The notes beneath the pieces are model-generated. The model had not been told where the DNA came from and made no database searches. It saw nothing but the letters and a program-made list of their open reading frames with translations. DNA of 64,000 nucleotides from Megamerina dolium (Eukaryota; Arthropoda; Insecta; Diptera; Megamerinidae). The position numbers were made by a program, and so were the translations under genes. Where the stretch lies: positions 108,136,917 to 108,200,916 of the forward strand of contig OY978525.1 of NCBI GenBank assembly GCA_963854835.1. The letters are read 5' to 3'. The number at the start of each line of letters is the position of its first letter. The stretch's first letter is position 1. Below are positions 20,302-32,891 of this stretch, piece by piece.

Positions 20302-23300
20302 ACCCTTTATTATTATACAATATTATTAGTATGGAAGTGCAAATAATTTTTTTATTTATTTATTTCTAAATTTATATATTTATTTTTGATTAATTTTTAT
20401 ATTATCTTATATTATCTGATATCTTTATTATACAATATATAAAATCTAAATTTTGTTATTTTTTTTTAGTAGAATTATTTTAAAATTTTTCGCTGGCTGC
20501 ACGCTGATCATGAATAACACTATGAAACAATTTCAAGGTCATCGTCTGGGGGCAGAATGATTCGAACTCAGGAGGACAGACTCAGATCCATATAGTAAAA
20601 GCTCCAAAACTTTTTGCATTCGCAGACCAAATTTTCTTCCAATGGCCATATAAAATTTATAATTTTTTGCCTCTGCGTTTTTAGAATATGTCGAAAAAAG
20701 GCTTAAAATTCATATCGTAGCGAAATATGTAGTTTGAACATATATACAGTAAAATTTTACGGCGGATATTTTCGTGGAACATTTTAACCCATTAGCTTTC
20801 TCATGAAACGGTCATTTTGACCTCTCTTTTGAAAAGTCTTAATAAAATGACATTTTTAAGGTTGTTAGAGTGTTAAAATGTTCTAGAAAATTATTTGGCA
20901 GAAAATTTCACTAGGGGTTTTCTCAGACGAAATCTTAATGCAAAGAACGTAAAAGTGCACAGAAAATTAAAAAACAAATATATCCCATTGAAAGCAAAGA
21001 AACTATCTAATTTCGGTTGCTTAAAATATCTATAATAGATTGTGTGAGAGATTTAATGCGTATACTAAAAGCAATTGCTTATTTTCTATTTTTTTTTTTG
21101 TTTCTGTCTTTTGAAAATTCACACAAAATATGTTTACAAAATTATCAAGTGTATTTTGCTTTGAAAATTTTGCCTTTTAATTCTATTAATTTTACTAGAA
21201 TTCAATATGTACATACATGCACATACCTTAAGACAACTACTACATACAAACTTGATCTCTCATCATTCTCATTTTGACACAAATTCTCATTCGTGCATGA
21301 AAACAAAAAAAAAAAAAAACAAAAAAAATTCCTTTCGCATACGAATAAACGCACAGACATTCATTTTGGCAAGTTGACAAAGGTTGATAATTATTCATAT
21401 TTCTAGACAGAAAGATAAAAGACAAAAATAATAATAATAAAAAGTGGCAGAATGGAAGAATGACAAACATCTCCATGAAAATTAGATTGATTAAGTGTAT
21501 ATTTGTATATGTATTGCGTATATAAGCGTGTACCATTATAACATATGCAAATATGTGTGAAAGTACCTACAAAGTAAAATAACTCACTGACTCACTGACT
21601 GACTCACAGACAGACAGTAGTGAAGGAGCACTTTGTTTATCCTTTATCGCATAAGCCAGTTATGAGCTGTTGGTACTGCTGCTGCTGCTGCTGCTGCTGT
21701 TGAGACTGTATTTAGTTCAGTAGAAAAAGGATTAAAGTTATACGCACCTCAGTCGGTCGCACCACCACCACCAACACTACCATTTACAATATATATAGAA
21801 ATCATTAAAAAAAAAAACCATTTACTTTGAATCATCACCCCGGCAAGTTAAAAACATAAGTTAGAGATGCATAACCCTCAAGTTTATACTCAGAGCGCTG
21901 AGTATAGTCGATGCAAAACGAAAGAATGGCCAAATCATTCACTGTCAGCAGTATGTGCTGTCATCTTATGGAATGTGATGAGTATGTCCTTTCATTTCAT
22001 TTCATTTTATTTCTTTGCTTTTTGGTGTTTCCGTTGTCATTGTCATTACAGAGATAAGCAGTAGTTGTAGCAGTAGGTACTCATATAACAAGTAACACAA
22101 GCAGCAGCAGCAGCAGCAGCAGCAGCAATTTCAAAAGGGTTATTCTTGGACAACACCACTTTTCTACATAGAGTAGCTTTCAGAGTTGGAGGTTCCCCAA
22201 TTATATTATTCAATGCTTGGGATATGTTTGATGATGTTAAACCTAACTGACTTGCATATATTCATGAATGATTGTTTCTTCATCATCATCATCTTGTGTT
22301 CTTCATCTTAATTCATTTCTTAGTGAAACCCTCAATGCGACCACTTACTTACTTATAGTACAGATACATCGAATGGTGATGGTGATGATGGTACTAGTGA
22401 GAAATGGTATTTTATATAGAGAAGTGTTGTTGTTGAATGCAAAGACATGACAAATTCTCTTAAATGGAAATTCTTGTGTAAAGATTCTTTTATCTTTTTT
22501 TTTTTCCTTTTCAATTCACTACTATTTGTGTTGTTGTTCTTTAATGGACATCGTTTCAGTGAGAGTTTTCATTTGTAAAATGGCATTTCTATTTTTTTTT
22601 TTTCAAATTCACGATGTTGTTGCTGCTGTTGTCGTTGGGATGTCATTGGTGAGAAGCAAAAAAATAAGAAAAGAATTTTAAGAATTTAAATTAAAAACAT
22701 ATTGTTGACAGCATTGTCAAATATATATATCATTTTTTTTCTTTCAAACATAAAGCACTGGTGATGGTTGAATTTGAATTGTTGTCGATTTTCTATCGAT
22801 GGCCATACTAAGAAATTATATATATTGTGGTTTTTTTTTTTTCTTTTCAAACATTTAGTAAGGCAATTTTCTTTCTTTTTTTCTGCTCAATGTAATGTAC
22901 AAAAAAAAAATGTAGTAATGACCGCTTTCAAATTATACTTTTGGTCTACGATCGATCGATTAGCTCTTAATCGCTGTCATTATCCTTTCGTAATTTAATT
23001 GCTGGTGCAACGAATTACGAATTACGAAAATGTTTCTGTATTAGTCATTTTATTAGCTTATGATTCCCCAATTCTGATTAATTATGAAATTACATTTTAA
23101 TAATATTTTCGTAAGGTCATAAAATAATTTACTTTGTATTCAGTACAGATCATTAAATTTGATTTTTTTTAAGCCTCTCTCTATGAACTCTATAAATATT
23201 TGAAGAATTTGCACATATTATATTATTATGCTCATGAATACTTCTAAGTAATTGTTTTTTTGTTTCACTGATGAACTTAATTCTTTATACGATGATAAAT

Positions 23301-23365
23301 CGCCATTACGAGCCAGCGAACCCAGTGGTATCCAGGTTCTCTTCCTCTGGACTCCTGGAAGGACT
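20302..23365. other. gene-free stretch with trinucleotide repeats
   Basis: It contains (CTG)8 at 21676-21699, (GCA)9 at 22101-22127, ATC/ATG-rich patches near 22279-22295 and 22373-22392, and many T runs. A B-box-like GAGTTCGAATC lies on the minus strand near 20560, but no convincing A-box accompanies it. No coding frame looks real. Confidence 0.55.
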
Positions 23366-23369
23366 ACAA

Positions 23370-23575
23370 AAATCTACTACTGTACGAGAAAATATTGATA
23401 ATGTGTATGAAATGATGGTTCAAGATTGACATGTGACTTCGTGGTTAAGATTGAAACATTGTGCATTGTGCATTACTTTCATGAACATTTGACCAACAAA
23501 ATGATTTCTTGCAATTGAATCCCTCACAATTGGAAAATCGCTTATGTTAAAAAATCACAGTGTTTCCTTTAAAAA
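23370..23575 (+). pseudogene. mariner transposase N-terminal relic
   Basis: The + strand gives VRENIDNVYEMMVQD, a stop, HVTSWLRLK, then in another frame VHYFHEHLTNKMISCN, a stop, IPHNWKIAY. This follows the helix-turn-helix and linker of a mariner group whose members read V.ENID.V...I..DRHVTYREIE...IL.EHL..KK...RWIPHNLT. Only this N-terminal part is present. It is directly followed by a relic of another family. Confidence 0.6.
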
Positions 23576-23599
23576 AAAACTATAGAAAAATACCGTTGA

Positions 23600-24370
23600 C
23601 TTATCTTGGAGTTGTGCGTATGGGCTTGATACCGAATTTAAGTCTCTTATATATAGGTCTTTTATGAGGCGCACGATGAACTTTCGAACAAATGAACGCT
23701 GCTTTTTTTTAGAGAAACCATTTTTTCAATTCGAAATGGTACTCAGACATTTACATGGCATTCCAATCGAACTGCAACCAACTTCACACTGCTATAATTT
23801 TCAAACCGCTAGCACCATAGCTGTTATACATAACGTGAAAGAGCCAAAGAGTTGAACCGTTTGACTAAAAATGGTGAAATTCTGAACATTGTGTTCTCCA
23901 GTGAGTCACCATTCGTTATTGAACAGCTTGTTTACAAACTGGTTTACTTGCCACAGAGGTCTACCGATGGCAACAACTGTGGATGGTGATAGTGTGGACC
24001 GCCATAACGGCCGATGCTCCCTCTCTGCTTTCATTCATTGACCTTGGAGTGAAAGCAAATGCTCCAAATTATCAGGAAACTATTTTAGAGGGGATTCTAA
24101 AGCCCGGGGCAGAGAAATATTTCGTGAAGCAAGAATGACTGGAAAACAACGTTCTGTGCCACCGAATTTACTGGATGCAAATCCGTTCAATTTTTCTATC
24201 TGTGGTATTTTCAAGAGTTAGATTGGGACTAAAAATACGCGCTTCGCCGAGACTGCGCGAAAACACTTCAAACTCATTTTCGGGCAACGTGCAATGGTTT
24301 CATCCTTCGTTTGAAGGCCATAGTACAATTTAAAGGTGACCATATCGAAAACCGCTAATCAAGTAATACC
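23600..24370 (+). pseudogene. maT-like (DD37D) transposase relic
   Basis: Pieces in several frames read ERAKELNRLTKNGEILNIVF followed by SSESPFVIEQL (about 23845-23935), corresponding to the first catalytic block (VFSDE..F..EQ) with D changed to S. Then come AVTADGR.P-like and YQETILEG.LKP (about 24080-24105), PPNLLDANPFNFSICGIFKS (about 24160-24220), corresponding to PPNSPDANPLDF.VWGILES with the third D changed to N, and the C-terminal GFILRLKAIVQFKGDHIEN (about 24298-24354). The order matches the DD37D group. The second catalytic block is deleted. It is clearly dead. Confidence 0.72.
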
Positions 24371-24384
24371 ACTGTAACATGCTA

Positions 24385-25190
24385 GAAATCATGAATAATA
24401 TTTGTATTTCAGAGTGACAATGCCAATAGCGAAATTCATGTTTTGATGAAGTACGAGTTCCACCAAGGAACCAAAGCTGTGTTTGGCACTGAAATCATTT
24501 CAAAGCAAACAGCATCCCGTTGGTTTGTAAAGTTCCGTAGATGCGAAGATCCGGTCCGGTTGATGTTTGAAGTGTCCAAATAAGCAATACTAAAGCATTT
24601 GGCCAAAATTGGCAAAACCCTATCGTCTCGAAACTTGCCTTTCGGTCTTTGCTCGCAACAAAAGCGAATTATTTTTGAATCGAATTGTTATGCATGATGA
24701 GAAATGTGTCATTTACGATAATTGGAAGCTTTCATCGCAGTGCTTGTATCGAGATGAAATACCGAAACACAGCCCGAAACGAAACATGCACCAGAAGAAG
24801 CTCATGGTGACTGTTTGGTAGTTTGGAGGCGGTATAATCCACCACAGCTTTACGAAATGTCCACTATATGCAACTGGCTGAACTGATGTAGAATTTTGCA
24901 ATTAACTTGCACGATAACGCACGCCAAACATTGCACGAGTTGTATTTAGAAACTCTCCGTCACCCATCATATTCAGCCGACCTCGCACCCTCCAACAACC
25001 ATTTTTTTCGGAATTTGGAGAAGTTCCTGGTAGGAAAATAATTGAATTCTGAAGAGGCTGTCAAAAGTGCCTTCCAGCAGTTCATCTTCTACTAGCTACC
25101 GCTGATATGGCAAAAGTATCTCGATAGTATGGGCACATATTTCGATTAAAAATAAAAAGTCTATACACATAAAAAAATCGATTGAGTTTC
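24385..25190 (+). pseudogene. mariner (DD34D) transposase relic
   Basis: The N-terminal region reads EIHVLMKYEFHQGTKAVFGT and TASRWFVKFRRCED (about 24430-24560). Next comes a frame at 24609-24821 with NRIVMHDEKCVIYDNWK, standing for the RIVTGDEKWV.YDN block with G changed to H, and MHQKKLMVTVW. Near 24955-25010 HHPSYSADLAPSNNHFF stands for PPYSPDLAPSDYHLF with the third catalytic D changed to N. The end (LDSMGTYFD) at about 25125-25150 matches mariner C-termini. Stops and frame changes abound. It continues directly from the maT-like relic, giving a row of three dead transposases on one strand. Confidence 0.75.
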
Positions 25191-25249
25191 CCATCGTACC
25201 ATTTCATACTGAACAACCCAATAAAAATAAATATTAAATATAATGTCGC

Positions 25250-25325
25250 GATAATGGATCGAACTCACGCATATGAATCATTCTAGAATTAATGAACGGA
25301 CACTTTAGTCACTAGACTAAATTGA
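25250..25325 (-). other. tRNA-like sequence (possible SINE head or tRNA pseudogene)
   Basis: The minus strand reads TTAGTCTAGTGACTAAAGTG, an A-box-like run, and about 40 bases later GCGTGAGTTCGATCC, which fits the B-box consensus well. The distance suits an internal RNA polymerase III promoter. I could not fold a clean cloverleaf, and no SINE body was recognised on its 3' side. Confidence 0.4.
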
Positions 25326-27423
25326 TAGTAAATACTAAAACTAGAATATATAAAAAATTTTAATATACACCTAGGCCATCCTATACCGTTTGGTGTTGAG
25401 ATATTTGGAGGGCATGGGCAAATAACACATATGAAAAACTATTATGACAATTCTTGTTTGGCTCAGCCAATACAAGCAAAATAAATAGATTGTGCTTAGC
25501 CCATAAGAACCGAGAAAAAGACATCAGAGATCAATCTGATAAGGGACATATATGTATTTAAATGTGTTGCTGTGAATTATTCTTCAATATTAGCATTGGG
25601 ATGCACTTTGAAGCTACGGTTGACCCAATTGTTATACCATCAAAATACCAACGAGTGCTCTTATTGAAGCTGATCTACTTTGCTCAAAGCATCTTTAGAG
25701 GGTTCACAACTACCTCGTGCTGATATCACGCTGTCTGGTCTGCCTACTCTTATAGTTTGAATATTTTCATTTCCAGTTGACCCTGACATTGTTCACACTG
25801 TAGTGCACTGTAGGTCACCCCAACTGATATCAAGAAGACCATGTTTCACCCTGTTTATTTAAACACTCAAATCGAATTTAATGGTTCATTCACCGTACAG
25901 TTTAATTGCTTATTCTCTGATATCGAAACAATCCCAAAAGAAACTATCGAAGTATAAATTTCATAGAATGACCTTAGATTTTGCTATACTTTGAACAAAT
26001 GTCTACACATTTTTTCGCATGAAACCATTTTGCCAATTAACTTGGAAAAATTTTCATAGAAGCAAATATTCCATATGATTTTATACAGGTATTATCTATC
26101 GACTCGTATTACCTATGTTCATACTCTCATATATACTCAGGAACTTAAAACGCAAACCATTGTAATTAACTTTATTATAAAAAGTCGAGAAATTTTATAC
26201 ATTCTTTATTTTCAATCTATGGTCACATGACTATAATACGTTAGAAAATGAGTTTATCGATTAGATTATAGTAAATACAACAATACTATGATGTGATGCA
26301 TCGATAAACAGTGGAAAATGTGAGTATGGATTATAAAGGAAAAATATGAAAAATAGAAATAAAATAAAAACCATATTGTTGGTGTTGAAGGCAGCTAGGG
26401 GGTTCATCATTTAACATTAAATATCATCATCTATGTAAGCAGCTAAATAGAAAACCATATATTCGTTCATATGTATGGCTATCAAAGGACGATTATGTGA
26501 AGCTATGTGAAGCGATGATATTCATAATAATAGTAATAATAATAAGAATTGTGTTGGTGACGATGGCAAAGATGGTGATGATAATGATAATGATGTTAAG
26601 AGAATTACATATACTGACTGTTGATAGTAGAATTGTTGAGCCCTGCTACATAAATACATCGATATTTTGTCGACCTGGTTTTGTTGTCAAAACAAATATA
26701 TGTAAATGCGTCGCATCAGCAATATGGGATATGTATAACTTTACTTTAGGTAAACGACTTTGAGTATGCTAAAAGATTGAACAGAGTAAAAAATCAAATC
26801 AAATATCGAATAGACTAAAAAACTCAAAGAGTAAATGTATGTAAAAGAACGGAACGAAATATGCTTGAGTAGATCACATTAAATCAACGAATGGATTCAC
26901 TATGTCTGGCTGGCTGAATTGTCTGACTACCAGTAAATGGTATTGTTGGCTTAGGTGTTAAGCTTAGTGGAAAATAAAAGAAAGCATCAACAACAACAAC
27001 AAAGTAGTATTAATGCAATTTAATTTGTGGTATTTAAGCTAAAAGCAGACATGAATTTTTTTCCCAATATTGCACCATATATACTCGTTTATAGACTCGA
27101 TGTATAAACTCGATATGTAACTTTTAAAGAGTAGTTTTTTAAAATGAAAAAAATGATTGAAGTTGTTGCTGTTGTATTCTATAAATGATACAAGTGCTAT
27201 GTTTCATTTATTTCTTATACAAATTAATGCTAAAGTTCTTTTGTAGCTGACTCAGAGGCAGACATATATGTAGTTTTGATCCAGTATAAAATTTTATTGG
27301 ACTAGGAAAGAGGAAGTATAACTAGTCAAGTCATAAGTCATCGACGCCAAATGAAATCAAATTAATATTTTTCAATAATTTTTTTTTTTTTTTTTTTTTT
27401 ATTGGGTTATTCAATGGCTACAA
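25326..27423. other. gene-free stretch
   Basis: 25380-25860 has a higher GC content than its surroundings but shows no frame or motif I can name; an old element is possible. ATAATAATA/GATGATGA patches lie at about 26525-26595. A 26-base T run lies near 27377-27402. Confidence 0.5.
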
Positions 27424-27935
27424 ATCGTAGAAGAACTTATTCGAAATGACTTCTATTTGCCTTCCAGCACGATTTAAGACGATCTGGCCACTCATCGATC
27501 TCGAGACGCACTTCATGCATGGGGAAATTATCCACTGCACGGACAAGGGCTCGCTTCAATGACTCAATATTTGGATGTCGAGTAGAGCAAGCCATGCCCT
27601 CAAATACGGACCACAACTTGTAATCCAATGGGTTGAGGTCTGGACTACCAGCTGGGCAGACATCCATTGATATGAAGTCCGGAATGTTGTTTTTTAACCA
27701 CAGTTGAGTCGTTTTTGCCTTGTGAGCTGGAGCAGAAGTCTCTTTGGATCTTCAGGATTAGTTGCGATGCTTCTCTGGATGACCGAGTATACACACGATA
27801 GTACGATTTTCGTTTTTGCCCCATTCCATGATTGTAAACAATTGATGGCAAAAACTTTTTACGTGGCAATGAAGCATAAATGTCAGCTATCAAATCGCAG
27901 TCAAAATGAAATGAATGAGTCCAATATTGCATTCG
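27424..27935 (-). pseudogene. DD37D-type transposase C-terminal relic
   Basis: The minus frame 27667-27437 reads CPAGSPDLNPLDYKLWSVFE followed by NIESLKRALVRAVDNFP and LKSCWKANRSHFE. This is the C-terminal third of a Tc1/mariner transposase with the third catalytic D in NPLDY. Just upstream, in another frame, TSAPAHKAKTTQLWLKNNIP (27735-27676) carries the second block, but the catalytic QQD is altered (KET). From that position to NPLDY the spacing equals DD37D. Further upstream the frame 27932-27645 does not match a known block. The adjoining T run at 27377 may be the remains of the element end. Confidence 0.72.
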
Positions 27936-28014
27936 TAATAAATGCGTTTAGTTGTGTATCAATATTTTTGACTTGACTATATATAGGAAATTCGTCAAGA
28001 TATTACAATCGCAG

Positions 28015-28260
28015 AAATTTAGTGTGTTCTATGGGTTGAAGAAAACATTTTTCAGAAATGACAATAGACTATAAATTTCGCTACTCGCATTAATGCTAAG
28101 AATATATGATTTCAACAGGACGGTATAACATGCCATAGACTGGATACGACAATTGATACTGAGGGAAATGTTACGACGATAAAAAAAATTGAGCGAATTG
28201 AGTCCTTTAAATTATTTCCTCAAGAAAAACGTAATGACTTTAGTCAGAACCGGTGACATT
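28015..28260 (+). pseudogene. short rosa-type transposase relic
   Basis: The + strand encodes INAKNI, a stop, FQQDGITCHRLDTT (about 28092-28150), matching the second catalytic block (MWFQQDGATCHTA), and shortly after LSPLNYFLKKNV (about 28198-28235), resembling DLTPLDYFLWG. The distance between them is shorter than in an intact gene, so bases have been lost. There is nothing recognisable on either side. Confidence 0.5.
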
Positions 28261-28419
28261 CAAAAGTCAAAATTTGTTATATTAATACGGAGATACGATC
28301 AAAGATACTAACAAATTGATAAGTGCGACTATAATTTTAAAGGATTTTTTGTCGCAAATATCTCTTTATTTCATTAACAAAATCTATGAAGATATTATTC
28401 AAAATATTGCCTATCGTTA

Positions 28420-28800
28420 TCCCATCTTTCTCGTAGCATATGGATTCCGTCAAAAAGAATTGCTCATTTTTTTAGACCAAAAATTAATCAAACCTATTTC
28501 TGATGCCCTGTTCTGAAGTAAAGCGTATTCCGGTGTGTGCATTCTGCATCAATTCAAATAATTGATAGTCACAAGGGACAATGTCTAGGCTACATGGCGG
28601 GTAAGGTAAACCTTGCCAGTCGTTGTTTTCCAAATAAATTTAATCGGTTTTGCAACATGACACCGAGCTTGTCATTATGGAATATTATAGACTCATTTCT
28701 GGTCGTAACTCGGCAATTGCTATCTTCTAACGAATCAATTGTGTTCGGTACAGGTCTCCTGTAATCGTGTGACGCGATTTCAACCTGATATTTAGAATAT
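28420..28800 (-). pseudogene. mariner (DD34D) transposase C-terminal relic
   Basis: On the minus strand, from 28790: a YQVEI...NRDT-like region, then TIIFHNDKLGVML (about 28685-28650), the HHDNA.PHV block with D retained, then AKPIKF.WKTTTGKVYL, LVTINYL (about 28570) in place of APSDYHLF, and MQNAHTGIRFTSEQGI (about 28545-28505). The final part matches the S(L/M)QNAL.G.RFTSE mariner C-terminus closely although frames differ. Inactive. Confidence 0.65.
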
Positions 28801-29399
28801 ACTTACGCAACAAAAAAAAAAAACAATTATGTTTGAAATAAAATCACGGTACATTAATGTGTTTATTCATGCTATGTTCGTTAGTTCGCAAATTTTACCA
28901 TATACACATATAGGCTGGGGTAAACTAAAATGTATATAAAATCTAAAAAGAATCACTTCATTATTTTGACAATTTTGTATTATATAAAAAAATATATGGC
29001 GCATTCACTGGTGTGATCAAAAAAGTGATTTGCCCCTAGAGACGGGCATGAAAAAGCCGTTTGAAAATTTCATTCAATTTTTTATACATTTATTTTAAAT
29101 CGCAAATAATTATAATATATGAAAGAATTAAAGTGTATGAAATTATCTATTCAACGAATGTAAAACGAACTAAATCCGACTAATAGAACCCAAGATATTG
29201 CGATTTAATTATTATAGAAATTGATAAAGATTTTATCATTTTTCCAAATTTTTACATAACGGTATTCCATTAAAAAATTTCTCCGAGAGAAATTCCGATA
29301 CACGTGAAAACTTATTTTACGTAAAAATTTTTCTTTATTTAATTTTTGTTCGAATCTAAGACATCAAATTCTAAAAGTTGTGCGATTTAAAAAAGAATG
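28801..29399. other. gene-free AT-rich stretch
   Basis: An A run near 28809-28822 and otherwise AT-rich sequence. I see no coding or structural feature. Confidence 0.5.
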
Positions 29400-29620
29400 T
29401 CTCGTATATGATACCTCAAGGCAGCCTTAAGAAGAGACATCCTAAAAACACATGGAGAAGAACATTGCAAAAACAAATCGAGGAGTCCGGAAAAATGTGG
29501 AACGTGCTAATGATTTTGATGAAAAACAGAACCAGGTGGAAGTGTTTTATTGAGGCCCTATGCTCCAGTGGGAGACACAGGGGAACTGATGATGATGAGA
29601 TATGATATTGGACGTATAAC
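29400..29620 (+). pseudogene. LINE polyprotein C-terminal fragment (RTE/CR1-like)
   Basis: The frame 29378-29605 contains LKKRHPKNTWRRTLQKQIEE, then SGKMWNVLMILMKNRTRWK and FIEALCSSGRHRGTDDDE. This matches the last 60 or so residues of endonuclease/reverse-transcriptase polyproteins, which read (R)GRP..TWRRT...E...GKTWNE....A.DR.RW..FV.ALC. It ends in a short GATGATGAT run, a typical tail for such elements. Only the 3' end is present, as usual for 5'-truncated LINE copies. Confidence 0.72.
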
Positions 29621-31727
29621 AACGGCATTCTAATCTAAAGTGTTTGCGATACTGAAATTAGTAGGTGAGGTACTCCAGAAGAGATCACACAAACAGCAGA
29701 TTAGAATCAGTTCGAAAAAATGCATTCATGATTTCAAAAAATCTGCCAAGTATGTACTGTAGCTTTGTCACAAGGTATAGCAATTTGAATACACCTAAAT
29801 TTTAGAGCACTGTAATGTTCAATGAAGTGAAATAGTAGCTGACAATCCAATGAAATCAGTGCCAATTATCAATGGGAGTTTTGCAAATATTACAACAACT
29901 ATTAGGGATCAAAGGTCTTAGACTTACGAGGAAAAGGACCCTGTTGCTTTTTTTATTAATGGCCATCGTTCATGGAATCTTCATATGACAACCGTAGTCA
30001 TCATTGAAAGTCGAATCTGAACTGACAAAATGACAAAATAATATCATAGAGCATTTTCTTTGTATTTGTTTGGCGCCTTGCTACAAAAGAGATGGTACAT
30101 TTCTGAGAAAATGAATATGGCTACATTCTTTATTTCTAAAAATATGTTTGAGCTTCATAAATGAGTCAAGAAGGTGTGGTATGGAGTAACTTCTTCCTTT
30201 ACGTTCTATTTGCCCTGTTTAAAAAGTTCAATATATTATTATGTGGCACTTAAAGCCCCGAAGGGCTCATTGGCCGAGCTTCTCTTCAATTAATGTTCAA
30301 TATCCTCTCAAATTTTAAGTACAATGGACATTACTTTTTTTAAGCACCTGAAAAATAAATACTCTGCGATGTTCTATGTACAGTCTACTCACTTTTATAT
30401 ATCGATTTATACAGACTTTTTATTTATTTATTTTTTAATTAATAATATTACTATTTTACATCCTTAAAAATGGCAAAACATTAGCAACTGAAGGTTATGT
30501 ATTAACGCATTCATTGTTGGTAATTAAATCACAATTTAAATGCAATAAAAATATATGCAACGAAGGCGCATTTCTCTACATTTATCACATTTTTTTTTTT
30601 CATTTCTTTTTACTTAATCAATATGGCACAGCACAGTGGTAATTATTCTTCAATTATCCACTATCGCCATTTACCGCAGACGGTCGTAATTTTGCGGTGA
30701 ATGCAATAAATTCACTACTTAAATGGGTGACAACAATAAATGCTACTTTTCACATTAATTAAAGGCTTAGGAATTCCTATTAATGTATACGACGTTGTGT
30801 TAATATTGTTGAAATTCGTAAATATATTATCAGAATGGAAAGAGATATTTACGGAGGGAATATTGTCTTTTATAACTTAATTTTAAATTTTTGTTTGCAT
30901 ACTTTTAGGCGTTCACAGAAACACTTCGATTTTTCATTACCTTATAATAATACATGTAAAGGTAATATAAACTAAATAACTCTTAACTAGTTGCTATTTA
31001 GTATTTACATGAACACATCTTTATATTTACATCATTATACGTACACGAACAAATAACATTTATCCCTTATTAAACCCTAAACGCCGTGTATATTTTGTAT
31101 TAATATTAAGTGCCTTCTTATAAATATGTATGAAGATGAATATTAATGTATATAAAAACATATGCAAATGCTATTCACAAATTTATGTATTTTATTAAGA
31201 GGTCGCGTGTAATAATTTTCGATTTTAGGTTTCCGTATCCAACCAAAAAAAAAAAAAAAGGGCTCAATATTGTATGGTACATATATTCTAATGTTCATAT
31301 TCATGTAAAAGATTACAACGAAATAGTCTTTATTATGTTAGCTCTTGATATTTATGATGTGTGTGTATATACATACATACTACAAGCATTTGCATACATT
31401 AGGAATCACAAGTTAAATGGAATATGTTAAAGAACAATTGATGAGTGGTGTGGTGTGGTTAGCATCATGGCCTATAATAATTTTCAATATTATCCAATTT
31501 CGGCAATAACAATTTATGTAAATTTGTTAATAAAATAGATATTGAGTTTTAAGGTAAGGTAAGGAGAAAATTATGGAAAATATCATACATACATATATGA
31601 ATTTTAAATGCTTACAGCATATTCTGTGTTATTCCAAATTTTGGGAAGCTGTGGTATTTTTTTTTTATTTTTATTATTGTCATATAGCCTCAAACACATT
31701 TTATATGTTTTTCAGCATAATAGTTCA
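29621..31727. other. gene-free stretch containing a SINE tail
   Basis: Apart from the SINE tail at 30239-30305, I see only AT-rich sequence and short A or T runs (T at about 30588-30600, A at about 31243-31259). Confidence 0.55.
30239..30305 (-). mobile_element. SINE 3' tail fragment (type A)
   Basis: The + strand reads TATGTGGCACTTAAAGCCCC, then GAAGGGCTCATTGGCCGAGC and TTCTCTTCAAT. This is the same end as the piece at 8849. The head and body are absent, so it is a strongly 5'-truncated copy. Confidence 0.6.
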
Positions 31728-32888
31728 GCGATACGATTCTTATTTTACATCTAAAGGTGAATCGTAATAAATTTCGTTGATTTTCGTATATTTTTTGTAC
31801 AATTTTTGCATTACATTTTCCCATAATTGCGACTGTATATCGCGAATAACAGCTCGAATATTGCCTTTGAGTGCTTCAATATTTGTTGGAGTATTGGTGT
31901 AGATTTTACCTTTAACATAGCCCCAAAGAAAAAAGTCGAATGTTGTCAAGTCGCACGTTCTTGTCGGGCGCTTAAAGTCTCCATTTCAAAAAATCATACG
32001 TCCAGGATATTTTTCACGCAATAGAGCCATGGTTTCACCAGCTGTGTGATATGTGGCACCATCTGACTGAAAATAAACGTCGACCACATCCATAGCATAC
32101 ATTTCAGGCCAAAAAAAAAGTCAGTCAACACGGTCGCACCAGCATCATTTTCAAAAATATATGGCCGCATAACACCGTCACTTCATAAATCGCACAAAAC
32201 TGTCACTCGTTTTGGATGGAGAAATTGCTCGACAATTTTTTTTTTGAGTTTTCGGAGCCCCAGATATGATAGTTTTTCTAATTCACGTACCCAGATTGAT
32301 GAAAATGAGCCTCATCACTGAGAATAATTTTTTTTTTTGAGAAATCTTGATCTTCTTCAAGCATTTCCAGCACACAATCAGCGAATATACGGCATTTGCC
32401 ATGGTCTAAAGGCTTCAATTCTTGTGTCAACTGCACCGTATAAGCATATAGGCTAAGACTTTTATGCAAAATACGATGCAAAGTGGCATTAAATGGGTCC
32501 AATTCCTGTGATGGTCTCGAAATGGACAGAGACCATCGTCCGTGAGTTTTCGGCCAGACTCTTAGCTACAGCTTTAATATTTTCAGTTAACCTAGTCGTA
32601 CAAGCACGAGTTGGAGCCTTTACGTCAGTAACTTGTCCGGGAAGTTCAAATTCATCGATTAGTTTCACTATAGCTATGCGAGAAGGCACTTGATAACGGC
32701 CAAAAAGAGTACGAACTTTACGTATCCAGTTCGCGATATTTTCACCGTTTTTTTAGTGAATTTTTACTATTTCAATGCGTTCCGCGCGCATGAATCGATC
32801 CATATTTGAAAATCTGTAGTTCTTCTTTGACAAATGTCAACGAATGACAGTTGTATGTTGACACCTGAAAAAAATAATGGGTAATTTC
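31728..32888 (-). pseudogene. rosa-type (DD41D) element relic, nearly full length
   Basis: From right to left on the minus strand: part of the terminal region (TTTGAAATTACCC at about 32872-32884), PSRIAIVKLIDEFELPGQVT (32690-32630), LTENIKAVAKSLAENSR, LYAYTVQLTQELKPLDHGKC (about 32460-32400), KIILSDEAHFHQSGYVN (about 32335-32280; first catalytic D retained) and, after several frame changes, TTFDFFLWGYVKGKIYTNTP (31946-31890; third D retained). In this copy the usual SCDLTP reads CDLTTF. The middle, including the second catalytic block, is in other frames. The end of the C-terminus diverges from the 19021 copy. Confidence 0.8.
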
Positions 32889-32891
32889 AAA

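Noticed and set aside
20540..20600. B-box-like GAGTTCGAATC on the minus strand as a tRNA gene
   Set aside because: There is no matching A-box, and no cloverleaf could be drawn.
21676..22127. CTG and GCA arrays as polyglutamine-coding exons of a host gene
   Set aside because: No open frame with ordinary coding sequence extends beyond the repeats and no splice sites are evident.
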